A stretch of DNA of 31,786 bases from a candidate division TA06 bacterium DG_78 (lineage in GTDB: Bacteria > Hydrothermota > Tepidihabitantia > SM23-42): NCBI GenBank assembly GCA_001303225.1, contig LJNI01000003.1, positions 1 through 31,786 on the forward strand. Reading direction: 5' to 3'. Both the position numbers and the translations under genes were made by a program. The notes under the pieces were generated by a model. It was not told the DNA's origin and did no database searches. It saw nothing but the letters and a program-made list of their open reading frames with translations. Numbering within the stretch: position 1 is the first letter of the stretch; every line of letters starts with the position of its first letter. Shown piece by piece: positions 1 to 6,880 of the stretch.

Positions 1-147
1 TATCTTCAATTTGTTAAATCCTTGAATGAGAGGAATACCTTGCTCGAAGCGTGGTTGTTCAGCAGTGAGCTGTACTGTGATAATCTCGGCTGATAATGAA
101 GCGATCATGATCAAAAGACTCATGATTATAATCTTTTTAAAATACAT
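1..147 (-). CDS. Secreted protein, N-terminal fragment (runs off window)
   Basis: Only the first 49 codons are inside the window. They begin MYFKKIIIMSLLIMIASLSA, a typical signal peptide (basic start, hydrophobic core, small residues before a likely cleavage after the Ser-Ala pair near residue 20), so the product is probably exported. The ATG at 147 is supported by a strong Shine-Dalgarno (AAAGGAGG in the minus sense, 152-159) four bases upstream and by a promoter at 199-226, which gives a leader of about 45 nt. This differs from the leaderless genes elsewhere in the window. The mature part visible is too short to assign a family. The gene lies where rnfB would be expected, but it has a signal peptide and its own promoter and shows no RnfB-like Cys motif. 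Confidence 0.75.
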   Translation of the reverse strand, partial: MYFKKIIIMSLLIMIASLSAEIITVQLTAEQPRFEQGIPLIQGFNKLKI

Positions 148-198
148 ACAACCTCCTTTGCTCTGCGCTAATGTATTTTTGTCCCTCCTCTAAGTATT

Positions 199-226
199 AT
201 TGTACCCATTATGTCTCTAATGTCAA
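199..226 (-). promoter_or_regulatory. Sigma70-type promoter for the secreted-protein gene
   Basis: On the minus strand TTGACA (221-226) and TACAAT (199-204) are separated by exactly 16 bp. Expected transcription start is near 192, leaving a leader of about 45 nt with a strong Shine-Dalgarno before the ATG at 147. Spacing matches the other promoters in this window. Confidence 0.75.
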
Positions 227-272
227 TGAAAAAAGTGAAGGAAAACACAAATCTGACTTAGAGGAATCTGTA

Positions 273-857
273 CTAGGTCAAACCAAAGAGTCCGGAGAAG
301 CCTAAAAAGGCTAAGGAGAGGAGGCTCGCAACAATAAAGGAGATGGGGTAGCCTTTTAATGCAGGATTGATCGGTGCGAGATCGAGCCGCTCCCGGATTG
401 CAGCAAAGGTGATAATGACCACGGTAAAACCGAGACCAGTACCGATTGCAAAGACGGTAGCGTTTAAAAGATTGAATTTATTGTCAATGCTCAAGAAGGT
501 GATACCGAGGATTGCACAGTTGGTTGTGATTAAGGGCAGATAGATACCCATCGCGTTGTAGAGTGTCCGGTACGACTTTTTCAGAAACATCTCGACTAAT
601 TGAACAAGCGAGGCGATCGTCAAGATGAATGTCGCGGTTCTCAAAAAGACTAAATCGAGCGGTAATAGAATGACGTGAAAAATGATCCAGGTAATCCACG
701 CTGCCAGGGTCATGACGAAAATAACTGCCATACCCATGCCGCTCGCAGTTTCGATCGCAGTCGAGACACCGAAAAACGGGCACAGTCCTAGAAAGCGCAT
801 GAGGATAATGTTATTGACTAAAAACGCGCTAAAGAATATGAGTGCTGGACTCTTCAT
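273..857 (-). CDS. rnfA: Rnf complex membrane subunit RnfA
   Basis: RnfA is an integral membrane subunit of the Rnf complex, which couples electron transfer between ferredoxin and NAD+ to Na+ or H+ transport. The 194-residue protein has about six hydrophobic helices and family hallmarks: GVSTAIETASGMGM at about residues 30-43 and GIYLPLITTNC at 104-114. Cys26 (in GLCPFFG) and Cys114 (in TTNC) correspond to the pair that holds an iron-sulfur centre between RnfA and RnfE, or between NqrD and NqrE in the homologous Nqr. A GGAG Shine-Dalgarno precedes the ATG. It is the last rnf gene here, 8 bp after rnfE. Length is normal for the family. Confidence 0.96.
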   Translation of the reverse strand: MKSPALIFFSAFLVNNIILMRFLGLCPFFGVSTAIETASGMGMAVIFVMTLAAWITWIIFHVILLPLDLVFLRTATFILTIASLVQLVEMFLKKSYRTLYNAMGIYLPLITTNCAILGITFLSIDNKFNLLNATVFAIGTGLGFTVVIITFAAIRERLDLAPINPALKGYPISFIVASLLSLAFLGFSGLFGLT

Positions 858-865
858 CTCATCTC

Positions 866-1456
866 CTATTTAACATATTTATTAATTAATGCCTTTAAGA
901 CACCGATTACCAGAAAAGCACCTGGTGGGAGGATCATAAATATGACTGGCGATTGCTTGAACGCCTCACCAAAAACTGCGACGCCTAAGAGTGTACCACT
1001 GCCGAGCATCTCACGTATCGCACCTATTACGGTGAGCGTGAGTGTGAAACCGAGGCCAACCCCGAGTCCATCGAGTGCTGAATTGATAACTGAATTTTTT
1101 GAGGCATATGCCTCTGCTCTACCTAAAATCATACAATTGACAACGATCAATGGGACAAAAACACCGAGCGCCCGATACAGATCTGGTTGATAGGCCTGCA
1201 TAAAGTAGTCGATAATGGTGACAAATGTTGAAATAATCAAGATAAAAATAGGAATCCTCACTTCATGAGGGATCCTCTTTCTCATAATGGAAATGATTAT
1301 ATTAGAAAACAAGAGAACAAACGTTGCAGCCAGTCCCATACCGAATCCATCGCGTACGGTGCCTGATGTTGCCAGTGCTGGGCATAAACCGATCATGAGG
1401 ATCAGAACAGCATTTTCCTTGACCAACCCTCTCGTAAAGATCTGCCACTTATTCAT
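866..1456 (-). CDS. rnfE: Rnf complex membrane subunit RnfE
   Basis: RnfE is the membrane partner and paralogue of RnfA, with inverted topology in the Rnf ion pump. The 196-residue protein starts MNKWQIFTRGLVKENAVLIL and carries the GLCPALA motif with Cys25 and VPLIVVNCMILGRAEAYA with Cys108, the two conserved cysteines expected to ligate the intramembrane iron-sulfur centre with RnfA. A clear AAGGAG Shine-Dalgarno precedes the ATG, which overlaps the rnfG stop by 4 bp (ATGA, 1453-1456), indicating translational coupling. NqrD is the closest alternative, but adjacent rnfC with two ferredoxin-type clusters identifies the set as Rnf. Confidence 0.96.
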   Translation of the reverse strand: MNKWQIFTRGLVKENAVLILMIGLCPALATSGTVRDGFGMGLAATFVLLFSNIIISIMRKRIPHEVRIPIFILIISTFVTIIDYFMQAYQPDLYRALGVFVPLIVVNCMILGRAEAYASKNSVINSALDGLGVGLGFTLTLTVIGAIREMLGSGTLLGVAVFGEAFKQSPVIFMILPPGAFLVIGVLKALINKYVK

Positions 1457-2346
1457 TTGAGGTACTCCTTGAAACGCGTGAGTCCATCGGTAACTGCATT
1501 GATGAGTGCTTGCGATGAAATGGTTGCTCCGGTAATTGCCTCAGGAGTTCCTTGTCTAAATTGATCGAGAAATTCTCTGTTCCGTATCAATGCTCCGTAC
1601 CCTTCAGTTTCATTCGAAGAGAGTATGTCGACGCCGGTAATTGTTGCACCATTATTTACACCAACAATAAATGTAATGCAATCTATATACCCTTGTGTGA
1701 TAGCGGTAAAGACAATGCCGATCGTGTCATTGTCTCTGACTGCGTACCAGAGCGTATCTTTTATTACTTCAATGAACTCGGCATCAGGGAAGAGTAAATT
1801 TTTATCATATGAGGGTGTTAAATAGCAGAGATACGTTTCAATACCCTTTCTGATTCCACTGCACACGGCACGCGATGAGATTGTCGCGGCGGTTATTGCA
1901 TCGATCTCACCACCGTCTTTTGTAATACTGATTTGGGAACCACGCTTACCAATGAATTGTTGCACGAAATCCGGTTCAGTTATTTTTACTCCTAATCCAG
2001 GAGTTTCTTTTAGCCCTTCAGCAGCACTCGCAATTCGTATCCCGGTAATCTTCTCTTCTAAATTGAAGCCAACAGTGATTGGTATTAAACCACCATACCC
2101 TTGTGGAAATACTCGAAAGACAATGCCAATAGTATTACCCAGAGAATCAACAGCATTCCATAACGTATCAGGTATAACTTCGACAAATTCGTGTGCCTCG
2201 ATCACCTGCTTGAGACCGTCGAGTGTCATCCTTTTCTGTGTTTCGATGATGCGCGGTGAGGTAAAGGAGTAGACAAAAGAGAGTATAATAGAACAGACTA
2301 TGGCAACAGTGAGGAGGGTTACAACCATCTGCCTCGGGCTCGTCAT
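1453..2346 (-). CDS. rnfG: Rnf flavoprotein RnfG with a tandem-duplicated FMN-binding domain
   Basis: RnfG is anchored by one N-terminal helix (residues 8-28) and carries FMN bound covalently to a Thr in an [ST]GAT motif on the outer face. At 297 residues this protein is about 100 longer than a usual RnfG of roughly 200. The extra length is a second copy of the FMN-binding domain. Domain 1 (about 54-170) contains FVEVIPDTLW and ends in AITAATISS, with T155 as the likely attachment residue. Domain 2 (about 191-290) contains FIEVIKDTLW and ends in AITGATISS, with T275. In domain 1 the Gly of GAT is Ala. Shine-Dalgarno AAAGGAG lies 7 nt before the ATG, which overlaps the rnfD stop by 4 bp. The duplication is directly visible; binding of two flavins is inference. 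Confidence 0.93.
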   Translation of the reverse strand: MTSPRQMVVTLLTVAIVCSIILSFVYSFTSPRIIETQKRMTLDGLKQVIEAHEFVEVIPDTLWNAVDSLGNTIGIVFRVFPQGYGGLIPITVGFNLEEKITGIRIASAAEGLKETPGLGVKITEPDFVQQFIGKRGSQISITKDGGEIDAITAATISSRAVCSGIRKGIETYLCYLTPSYDKNLLFPDAEFIEVIKDTLWYAVRDNDTIGIVFTAITQGYIDCITFIVGVNNGATITGVDILSSNETEGYGALIRNREFLDQFRQGTPEAITGATISSQALINAVTDGLTRFKEYLK

Positions 2347-3347
2347 TTTTTTGCTCCTTTCCTTTTTCTCTGTTCACCAAAAATCCTCTCTCTTGTGAGA
2401 CGGTCAATGAGAGGCGTAAATACATTCATCAACAGTATCGAATACGAAACACCCTCAGGATAGCCACCCCACATTCGTATGACGACAGTGAGGACACCGC
2501 ATCCAATACCAAAGATCCACCGTCCCTTATTTGTTATTGGTGATGTCACCCAATCGGTCGCCATAAAGAATGCACCCAAGAATAGTCCGCCTGAAAAGAG
2601 GTGGAATACTACGTTTGCCTTTGTCGGTAACACGAGGGCGAGCAGCGAGAAACTGCCAAGATACCCGACCACGATTCGATAGTCAACAATGCCAATGATG
2701 ATTAAGAATAATCCACCAATGAGGAGTAAGAGGGCAGAGGTTTCACCGATACATCCTCCAATCTTTCCAATGAAGATATTTTTAATTGTTTCCATTTCAT
2801 TCAAACGGCTGATAATAACGCTCGGGTCTCCATAATTTGCAGGATTCTTAAGGAGTGTGAGGGGAGTGGCTCCGGTGATACCATCAATGCCTGATAATGT
2901 GCCGCCAACTGGAGCGAGCCATTCCCTGGTCATAAACGTTGGCCACGATGCCATTAAAAACGCCCTTCCTGCCAAGGCTGGATTAATAAAATTGTAACCG
3001 AGTCCTCCAAAGAGCTGTTTTGCAAAAATGATAGCGAAAGCGCTTCCTATTGCTGGCATCCATAGCGGTACACCTGGTGGTAGGTTGAAAGCGAGTAAGA
3101 GACCAGTAAGTACTGCACTGCTATCAGCTATTGTTATCTTCCTGCCGAGCATTTTTTGCATCACTGCTTCACACACTAGACTCACTACAATGCTGATTAT
3201 TGTAATGATAAGGACACGCACACCGTAGAGATAAACACTAAAAATGAATGCTGGCACCAGTGCGATGATGACGAGCCGCATTGCCAGTGTGATATTCATC
3301 TTTCCTCTGATGTGCGGTGATGCTGATACGGTTAAGAGTTCTTTCAT
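2343..3347 (-). CDS. rnfD: Rnf complex membrane flavoprotein RnfD
   Basis: RnfD is the multi-helix membrane subunit that carries covalently bound FMN and helps form the ion channel. Hallmarks are SPHIRGKMN near the N-terminus, AFNLPPGVPLWMPAIGSAFA, GGLGYNFINPALAGRAF, and TGATPLTLLK, whose second Thr is the FMN attachment site (about residue 161 from this start). I start it at the ATG at 3347, giving 334 residues, because that ATG forms a 4 bp ATGA overlap with the rnfC stop, as at the rnfD-rnfG and rnfG-rnfE junctions, and because RnfD proteins usually begin a few residues before the SPHI motif. An in-frame GTG at 3365 would add six residues and cannot be excluded. Confidence 0.95.
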   Translation of the reverse strand: MKELLTVSASPHIRGKMNITLAMRLVIIALVPAFIFSVYLYGVRVLIITIISIVVSLVCEAVMQKMLGRKITIADSSAVLTGLLLAFNLPPGVPLWMPAIGSAFAIIFAKQLFGGLGYNFINPALAGRAFLMASWPTFMTREWLAPVGGTLSGIDGITGATPLTLLKNPANYGDPSVIISRLNEMETIKNIFIGKIGGCIGETSALLLLIGGLFLIIIGIVDYRIVVGYLGSFSLLALVLPTKANVVFHLFSGGLFLGAFFMATDWVTSPITNKGRWIFGIGCGVLTVVIRMWGGYPEGVSYSILLMNVFTPLIDRLTRERIFGEQRKRKGAKK

Positions 3348-4636
3348 TTTTTTGATAATCTCCACACTTCACTCTTTCCGTATTTCAGGTAGTGGACGAG
3401 TCGTATTTTTGCAGGACACGCATAAGCACAGCACCCACATTCGATACAATCAAGGACACCATACTCTTTTGCCTTACTGAATTTTTTATTACGCACAAAG
3501 GCGTAGATTTCTGTTGGCATGAGCCCCATTGGACAGACATTGACGCAGCTGGCACAGCGTACGCACGGGTCTTCTGATTCATCTGGAACTTCGCTCCAAA
3601 CAATAATTCCCGATGTTCCTTTGATAATCGGTACGTACTCAGTATACTGGGCAATACCCATCATTGGACCACCAAAAATTATCTTCTTAGGCGGATTTGT
3701 GTAACCACCACAGTAATTGATAACATCGATAGCTGGAGTACCAATTCTCACGAGTACATTTTTTGACTCCTTCACACCAGTACCAGTTACCGTGACAACC
3801 CGATCGATCAGGGGCTTCTGGTACCGTGCTGCCTGGAATGCGGCATAGCAGGTACCTACGTTCTGTACAACACATCCGACATCCATTGGTAGACCACCCC
3901 GGGGAACTTCTCGATTCAATAGTGCTTTTATGAGCTGCTTTTCTGCTCCCTGGGGGTATTTTGTCTTTACTAGACGAACATCCACACCTTCTTGCTTTAC
4001 TATCTCTGCAGCGTTTTTTTTATTATCCTCTACTGCAAAGATAAGGTTGTGAGCACCTAATATCTTCAGGAATAGTTTTGCTCCTTCAGTGATACCTGTT
4101 GGATACTCGAGCATCAACCGGTGGTCAGCAGTAAGCATTGGTTCACATTCACATCCATTGATGATCAACGTATCGATTGGTTTTTCTGGAGGTGGCGTGA
4201 GTTTTACATGGGTAGGAAATGCTGCACCGCCAAGACCAACAATACCTGCTTCCTTTATGATGCCCAGTAATTCTTCACGAGTCAGCTGTTCGTAATTTTG
4301 ATTTTCCATGATGTTAGTTTCCCATTCATCACTATCAGTTGATTCGATAATGCAACATTCAGCAGAACCGAGAACAGGGTGGGCGTATTGTTCAATAGCG
4401 ATAACTTTACCCGCGACGCTCGAATGAATAGGGACCGAGATGAATCCGTCACTCTCTCCAATTTTTGTACCGATCCTAACTAGATCATCCTTTTGCACTA
4501 ATGGACGGGCAGGTTTTCCAGTATGTTGTGAAAAAGGAATACAGACCCTTTTTGGAGGAGGTACAATTTCAATAGCACATGTTTCGGTTGTTTTATCTTC
4601 AGGAGGGTGTACACCGCCAGAAAATCCACGTAACAT
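3344..4636 (-). CDS. rnfC: Rnf complex peripheral subunit RnfC (NADH/FMN and 4Fe-4S)
   Basis: RnfC is the cytoplasmic subunit that exchanges electrons with NAD(H). From the ATG at 4636 it has 430 residues: an N-terminal GFSGGVHPPEDK motif, a glycine-rich nucleotide/FMN-binding stretch GLGGAAFPTHVKL (about 134-146), INGCECEP, and two ferredoxin-type clusters, CVRCASCVNVCP (Cys358, 361, 364, 368) and CIECGCCAYACP (Cys397, 400, 403, 407). A longer reading from a TTG at 4654 is rejected because that codon lies upstream of the -10 box (4644-4649). The ATG is 7 nt after that box, so the mRNA is probably leaderless. It is the first gene of the rnfCDGEA operon. Confidence 0.96.
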   Translation of the reverse strand: MLRGFSGGVHPPEDKTTETCAIEIVPPPKRVCIPFSQHTGKPARPLVQKDDLVRIGTKIGESDGFISVPIHSSVAGKVIAIEQYAHPVLGSAECCIIESTDSDEWETNIMENQNYEQLTREELLGIIKEAGIVGLGGAAFPTHVKLTPPPEKPIDTLIINGCECEPMLTADHRLMLEYPTGITEGAKLFLKILGAHNLIFAVEDNKKNAAEIVKQEGVDVRLVKTKYPQGAEKQLIKALLNREVPRGGLPMDVGCVVQNVGTCYAAFQAARYQKPLIDRVVTVTGTGVKESKNVLVRIGTPAIDVINYCGGYTNPPKKIIFGGPMMGIAQYTEYVPIIKGTSGIIVWSEVPDESEDPCVRCASCVNVCPMGLMPTEIYAFVRNKKFSKAKEYGVLDCIECGCCAYACPAKIRLVHYLKYGKSEVWRLSKK

Positions 4637-4643
4637 GGAACCT

Positions 4644-4671
4644 AGTATACCCAAATTTTTTATTTCGTCAA
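4644..4671 (-). promoter_or_regulatory. Promoter of the rnf operon, predicted leaderless
   Basis: Minus strand TTGACG (4666-4671), 16 bp spacer, TATACT (4644-4649), then 7 nt to the rnfC ATG at 4636. The 9-mer CTAGTATAC (4642-4650), which overlaps the -10 box, is repeated in inverted orientation at 4702-4710 upstream of the -35, a possible operator pair. Confidence 0.75.
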
Positions 4672-4741
4672 GTTTTATTACTATCAGAAAACACGTGATA
4701 TGTATACTAGTTGTGAACGGATGAGATGAAAAATGATACTG

Positions 4742-5665
4742 TTATGGAGAGAGCATATACCCAGTAAATGTCATAACTGCATTACCTCCCACCTTGACCC
4801 TCATGATCTGATCGCAGTGGGTTTCAATGTGAACATAGATTCGGGCGTTTTTATTTTGTAGGTAGCCTTGTTCAATAACGAGCCTCGTGAAATTTGTCTT
4901 TGCATCGATGAGTTTATGTTTGAAAAAATAACAGCCTAAGCTGCCTGCCGCACCACCTGACAGAGGTTCTTCATTTATTCCAATAGTCGGAGCAAAATGT
5001 CGCATAAATGCAGCATCTCCAGTATCAAAGACCTCACGACAGAACGTTGTTACTCCATGGATACCCAGGCGGGTACAAAAACTGTCCATCATGGAAAAAT
5101 TTGGGTTTATGTTTCGTACATCGTTCAACGAATTGAGTGGCACGATAAGATCAAAAAATCCACTCGATATAATATCAAAAGGCAATCCTGACCTCTGTAT
5201 TTCGTTTACAGTCAAGCCTAGAAATCGCGCGACACTCAGTGGATTTATGTCAATTTTGAGAAAATCTGGTTTTGAAAGGGATATCGTTACCCTGTTTATT
5301 TTATTATCCTTTGTTCGCAGTTTGACAGTTTGTATACCAGCCTTTGTTCTCTGTTTTATCTCTGTTTCTGGTGAATTCAGAGACAGGACATCTTCATTAC
5401 TCATGGCGTAATACGCTGCTACTGCAGCGTGGCCAGAGAAGTTAATTTCACTCGCACCATTAAAGAATCTTAGAAAGATATCTGCCTCATTCGTATCTTC
5501 AGGAAGTATAAAGGCGACATCGGCTCCTGGGTCGAGCGTTGCTGCGAGCCGTTTCATTTCGGCATCAGATAATTCTGATGCTCCTAAGACAACCCAGACA
5601 TTACTGCCACCATACGGCATCGAGGTAAAAGCGCTCATGCGCTTTGCCTTCAACCATTTCCCCAC
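4742..5665 (-). CDS. PhzF-family isomerase/epimerase-like protein
   Basis: The PhzF family has the diaminopimelate-epimerase fold and catalyses isomerisations in phenazine synthesis and many uncharacterised reactions. At 307 residues the length is normal. Visible family features are the N-terminal SAFTSMPYGGSN, matching the usual DAFTxxPFGGNP. The segment SEINFSGHAAVAAYY (about 72-86) corresponds to the ExxxCGHATLA motif and retains the catalytic Glu73. EEPLSGGAAGSLGCYF near the C-terminus corresponds to the EDPVTGSANGxLGAYL motif. The GTG at 5665 is chosen because it lies 6 nt after a near-consensus -10 box, predicting a leaderless mRNA, and it gives the usual N-terminal length. An ATG ten codons in would cut into the first strand. 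No phenazine genes are nearby; the substrate is unknown. Confidence 0.85.
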   Translation of the reverse strand: MGKWLKAKRMSAFTSMPYGGSNVWVVLGASELSDAEMKRLAATLDPGADVAFILPEDTNEADIFLRFFNGASEINFSGHAAVAAYYAMSNEDVLSLNSPETEIKQRTKAGIQTVKLRTKDNKINRVTISLSKPDFLKIDINPLSVARFLGLTVNEIQRSGLPFDIISSGFFDLIVPLNSLNDVRNINPNFSMMDSFCTRLGIHGVTTFCREVFDTGDAAFMRHFAPTIGINEEPLSGGAAGSLGCYFFKHKLIDAKTNFTRLVIEQGYLQNKNARIYVHIETHCDQIMRVKVGGNAVMTFTGYMLSP

Positions 5666-5671
5666 ATCAAA

Positions 5672-5699
5672 ATAGTACCTATATTTCTTCTTATGTCAA
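5672..5699 (-). promoter_or_regulatory. Promoter of the PhzF-like gene, predicted leaderless
   Basis: Minus strand TTGACA (5694-5699), 16 bp, TACTAT (5672-5677), then 6 nt to the GTG start at 5665, so the initiating G would be at or next to +1. Confidence 0.72.
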
Positions 5700-5764
5700 G
5701 AGTCTCTATTTGTGATAGTACTACAGAGAATTTTGGGGGGAACCCATGTAAAATGATGTATGGA

Positions 5765-6646
5765 TTAGTTACTGTTGAAGATTTTTCTGTTGATGTAATT
5801 CTTCAGGAGCAGATTGTTTTCAGATTCTGAAAACAATCTGAGTAGATTTTTGTCGTTACACTCCTCATAAACTACGAAGCGGATAGGTGCAGGTTTTTCC
5901 CTGACATATTGTATTATCTGTTCTTGTACTACGGCACTATCTGAGAGCTGTAAGAGTGTCTTGACGACAAAATAATCATTCTCGGTGCTGTGCGTTACTG
6001 TTTTCATGAGCGGTTCACGTGCTGCGCTTCCAACATGCAGGAGGCCTTTGACTGCCGCGTATCGAACACCGTAGAACTCGTCATCGAGCCCATCGATTAA
6101 GTGTGCAATTTCATTTTCTGTTGCAATACTACTCAAGGCATAGTATGCAGATTTTCTCACTATTGCGACAGAATCATAGAGTCCTTGGAGGATATATGGT
6201 CGGGCTTTTATAGACTTTGTTTTGCCGAGGGCAGTATATGCACCTGACCTGATGTGCCACTGTTCATCATCGATAAAATAGGCTACGTGCTCAATGATTT
6301 TCTCATCACCAATTTCACCGAGCACCCACAGCGACTGGCTCAGACTCCTCGATGCACGGTCGCTTCCTCGGTAATCGAGTTTTTTGACAATGCCTGCGAT
6401 AGCAGAATTCCCAATCTTCGTGAGCATATCCTTGAGCCCATGACGTTCACGTGCTGATTTGGTATCAAATTTAGAAACGAGAAAGTCGATAACAGTATCT
6501 CCGAGGAGGGAATCTTGTCCAATCTCGATGATTCGTTCGAATGCAGTATCTTTCACAGCTGCAAACTGCACGAGTGATGTTGTCGCTTTGCTAAAGAGGT
6601 CCTCAAAGTCAATATCTTGATTTATGATTAATAATAAAAAAATCAT
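5765..6646 (-). CDS. HEAT-repeat protein
   Basis: A 293-residue protein dominated by HEAT/PBS-lyase-like helical repeats of about 30 residues, for example LSQSLWVLGEIGDEKIIEHV, the segment around DDEQWHIRSGAYTALGK, and DDEFYGVRYAAVKGLLHVG. Such repeats form a curved solenoid that binds other proteins; no catalytic motif is seen. The N-terminus MIFLLLIINQ is hydrophobic but short and lacks positive charge, so export is uncertain. No good Shine-Dalgarno and no TTGACA/TATAAT promoter precedes the ATG. The 234 bp upstream instead holds a repeat element shared with the region upstream of the other HEAT gene (start at 25967). The protein may be scaffolding or regulatory; I cannot name a partner. 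Confidence 0.85.
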   Translation of the reverse strand: MIFLLLIINQDIDFEDLFSKATTSLVQFAAVKDTAFERIIEIGQDSLLGDTVIDFLVSKFDTKSARERHGLKDMLTKIGNSAIAGIVKKLDYRGSDRASRSLSQSLWVLGEIGDEKIIEHVAYFIDDEQWHIRSGAYTALGKTKSIKARPYILQGLYDSVAIVRKSAYYALSSIATENEIAHLIDGLDDEFYGVRYAAVKGLLHVGSAAREPLMKTVTHSTENDYFVVKTLLQLSDSAVVQEQIIQYVREKPAPIRFVVYEECNDKNLLRLFSESENNLLLKNYINRKIFNSN

Positions 6647-6714
6647 AATAAAATCTATGTGAGAGCTCTAAAAAGTATTCATTCAGCTCATGCCAACATA
6701 GGCTGGATTCATCG

Positions 6715-6780
6715 CTCTCACGATTACCCCATAAGTTCAACAACTTAGGGGCAGGCATAGATGACAGAAAGATTGCAGTG
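6715..6780. repeat. Dispersed hairpin-forming repeat, copy 1
   Basis: This approximately 66 bp segment matches 26017-26084 with a few substitutions and small indels. The core is CGATTACCCCAYAAGTT followed by a four-base loop, then AACTTA and GGG, then CAGGC and a tail resembling AGAAA-GATTRCAGT. In this copy CCCC-A-TAAGTT (6727-6737) can pair with AACTTAGGGG (6742-6751) across the loop CAAC with one bulged A. It sits about 70 bp upstream of the HEAT gene that starts at 6646. No coding potential seen. Confidence 0.7.
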
Positions 6781-6830
6781 ATATTTCATCGATTATTATC
6801 GTTGTAATCCTTATGCAAATCGCTGTAATC
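6771..6830 (+). other. Potential plus-strand RNA stem with duplicated 3' arm
   Basis: GATTGCAGTGAT (6771-6782) can pair over 12 bp with ATCGCTGTAATC (6819-6830) using two G-U pairs, or with the near-identical ATCGTTGTAATC (6798-6809) using three. The wobble pairs work only in a plus-strand transcript. Whether such a transcript exists is unknown; the motifs could instead be protein-binding sites. Confidence 0.3.
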
Positions 6831-6850
6831 TCCCTAGAGTCTATGGACGA

Positions 6851-6875
6851 AGATTTCTGGTTTTTCCAGAAATCT
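6851..6875 (-). terminator. Perfect 10 bp hairpin just 3' of the repeat-protein gene
   Basis: AGATTTCTGG (6851-6860) and CCAGAAATCT (6866-6875) form a perfect stem with a T5 loop (minus sense: A5), starting 5 bp after the stop codon at 6881-6883. There is no T-run after the stem on the minus strand, so this is a weak terminator or an mRNA 3'-end stabiliser rather than a classical intrinsic terminator. Confidence 0.4.
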
Positions 6876-6880
6876 CTGTG

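Noticed and set aside
4637..4654. TTG-initiated longer rnfC
   Set aside because: The TTG lies upstream of the -10 box (4644-4649), and RnfC proteins normally begin just before the GGVHPP motif, as with ATG 4636.
6715..6830. CRISPR array or tRNA in the intergenic region
   Set aside because: There is no regular repeat-spacer series and no cloverleaf; the near-repeats are too few and too short.
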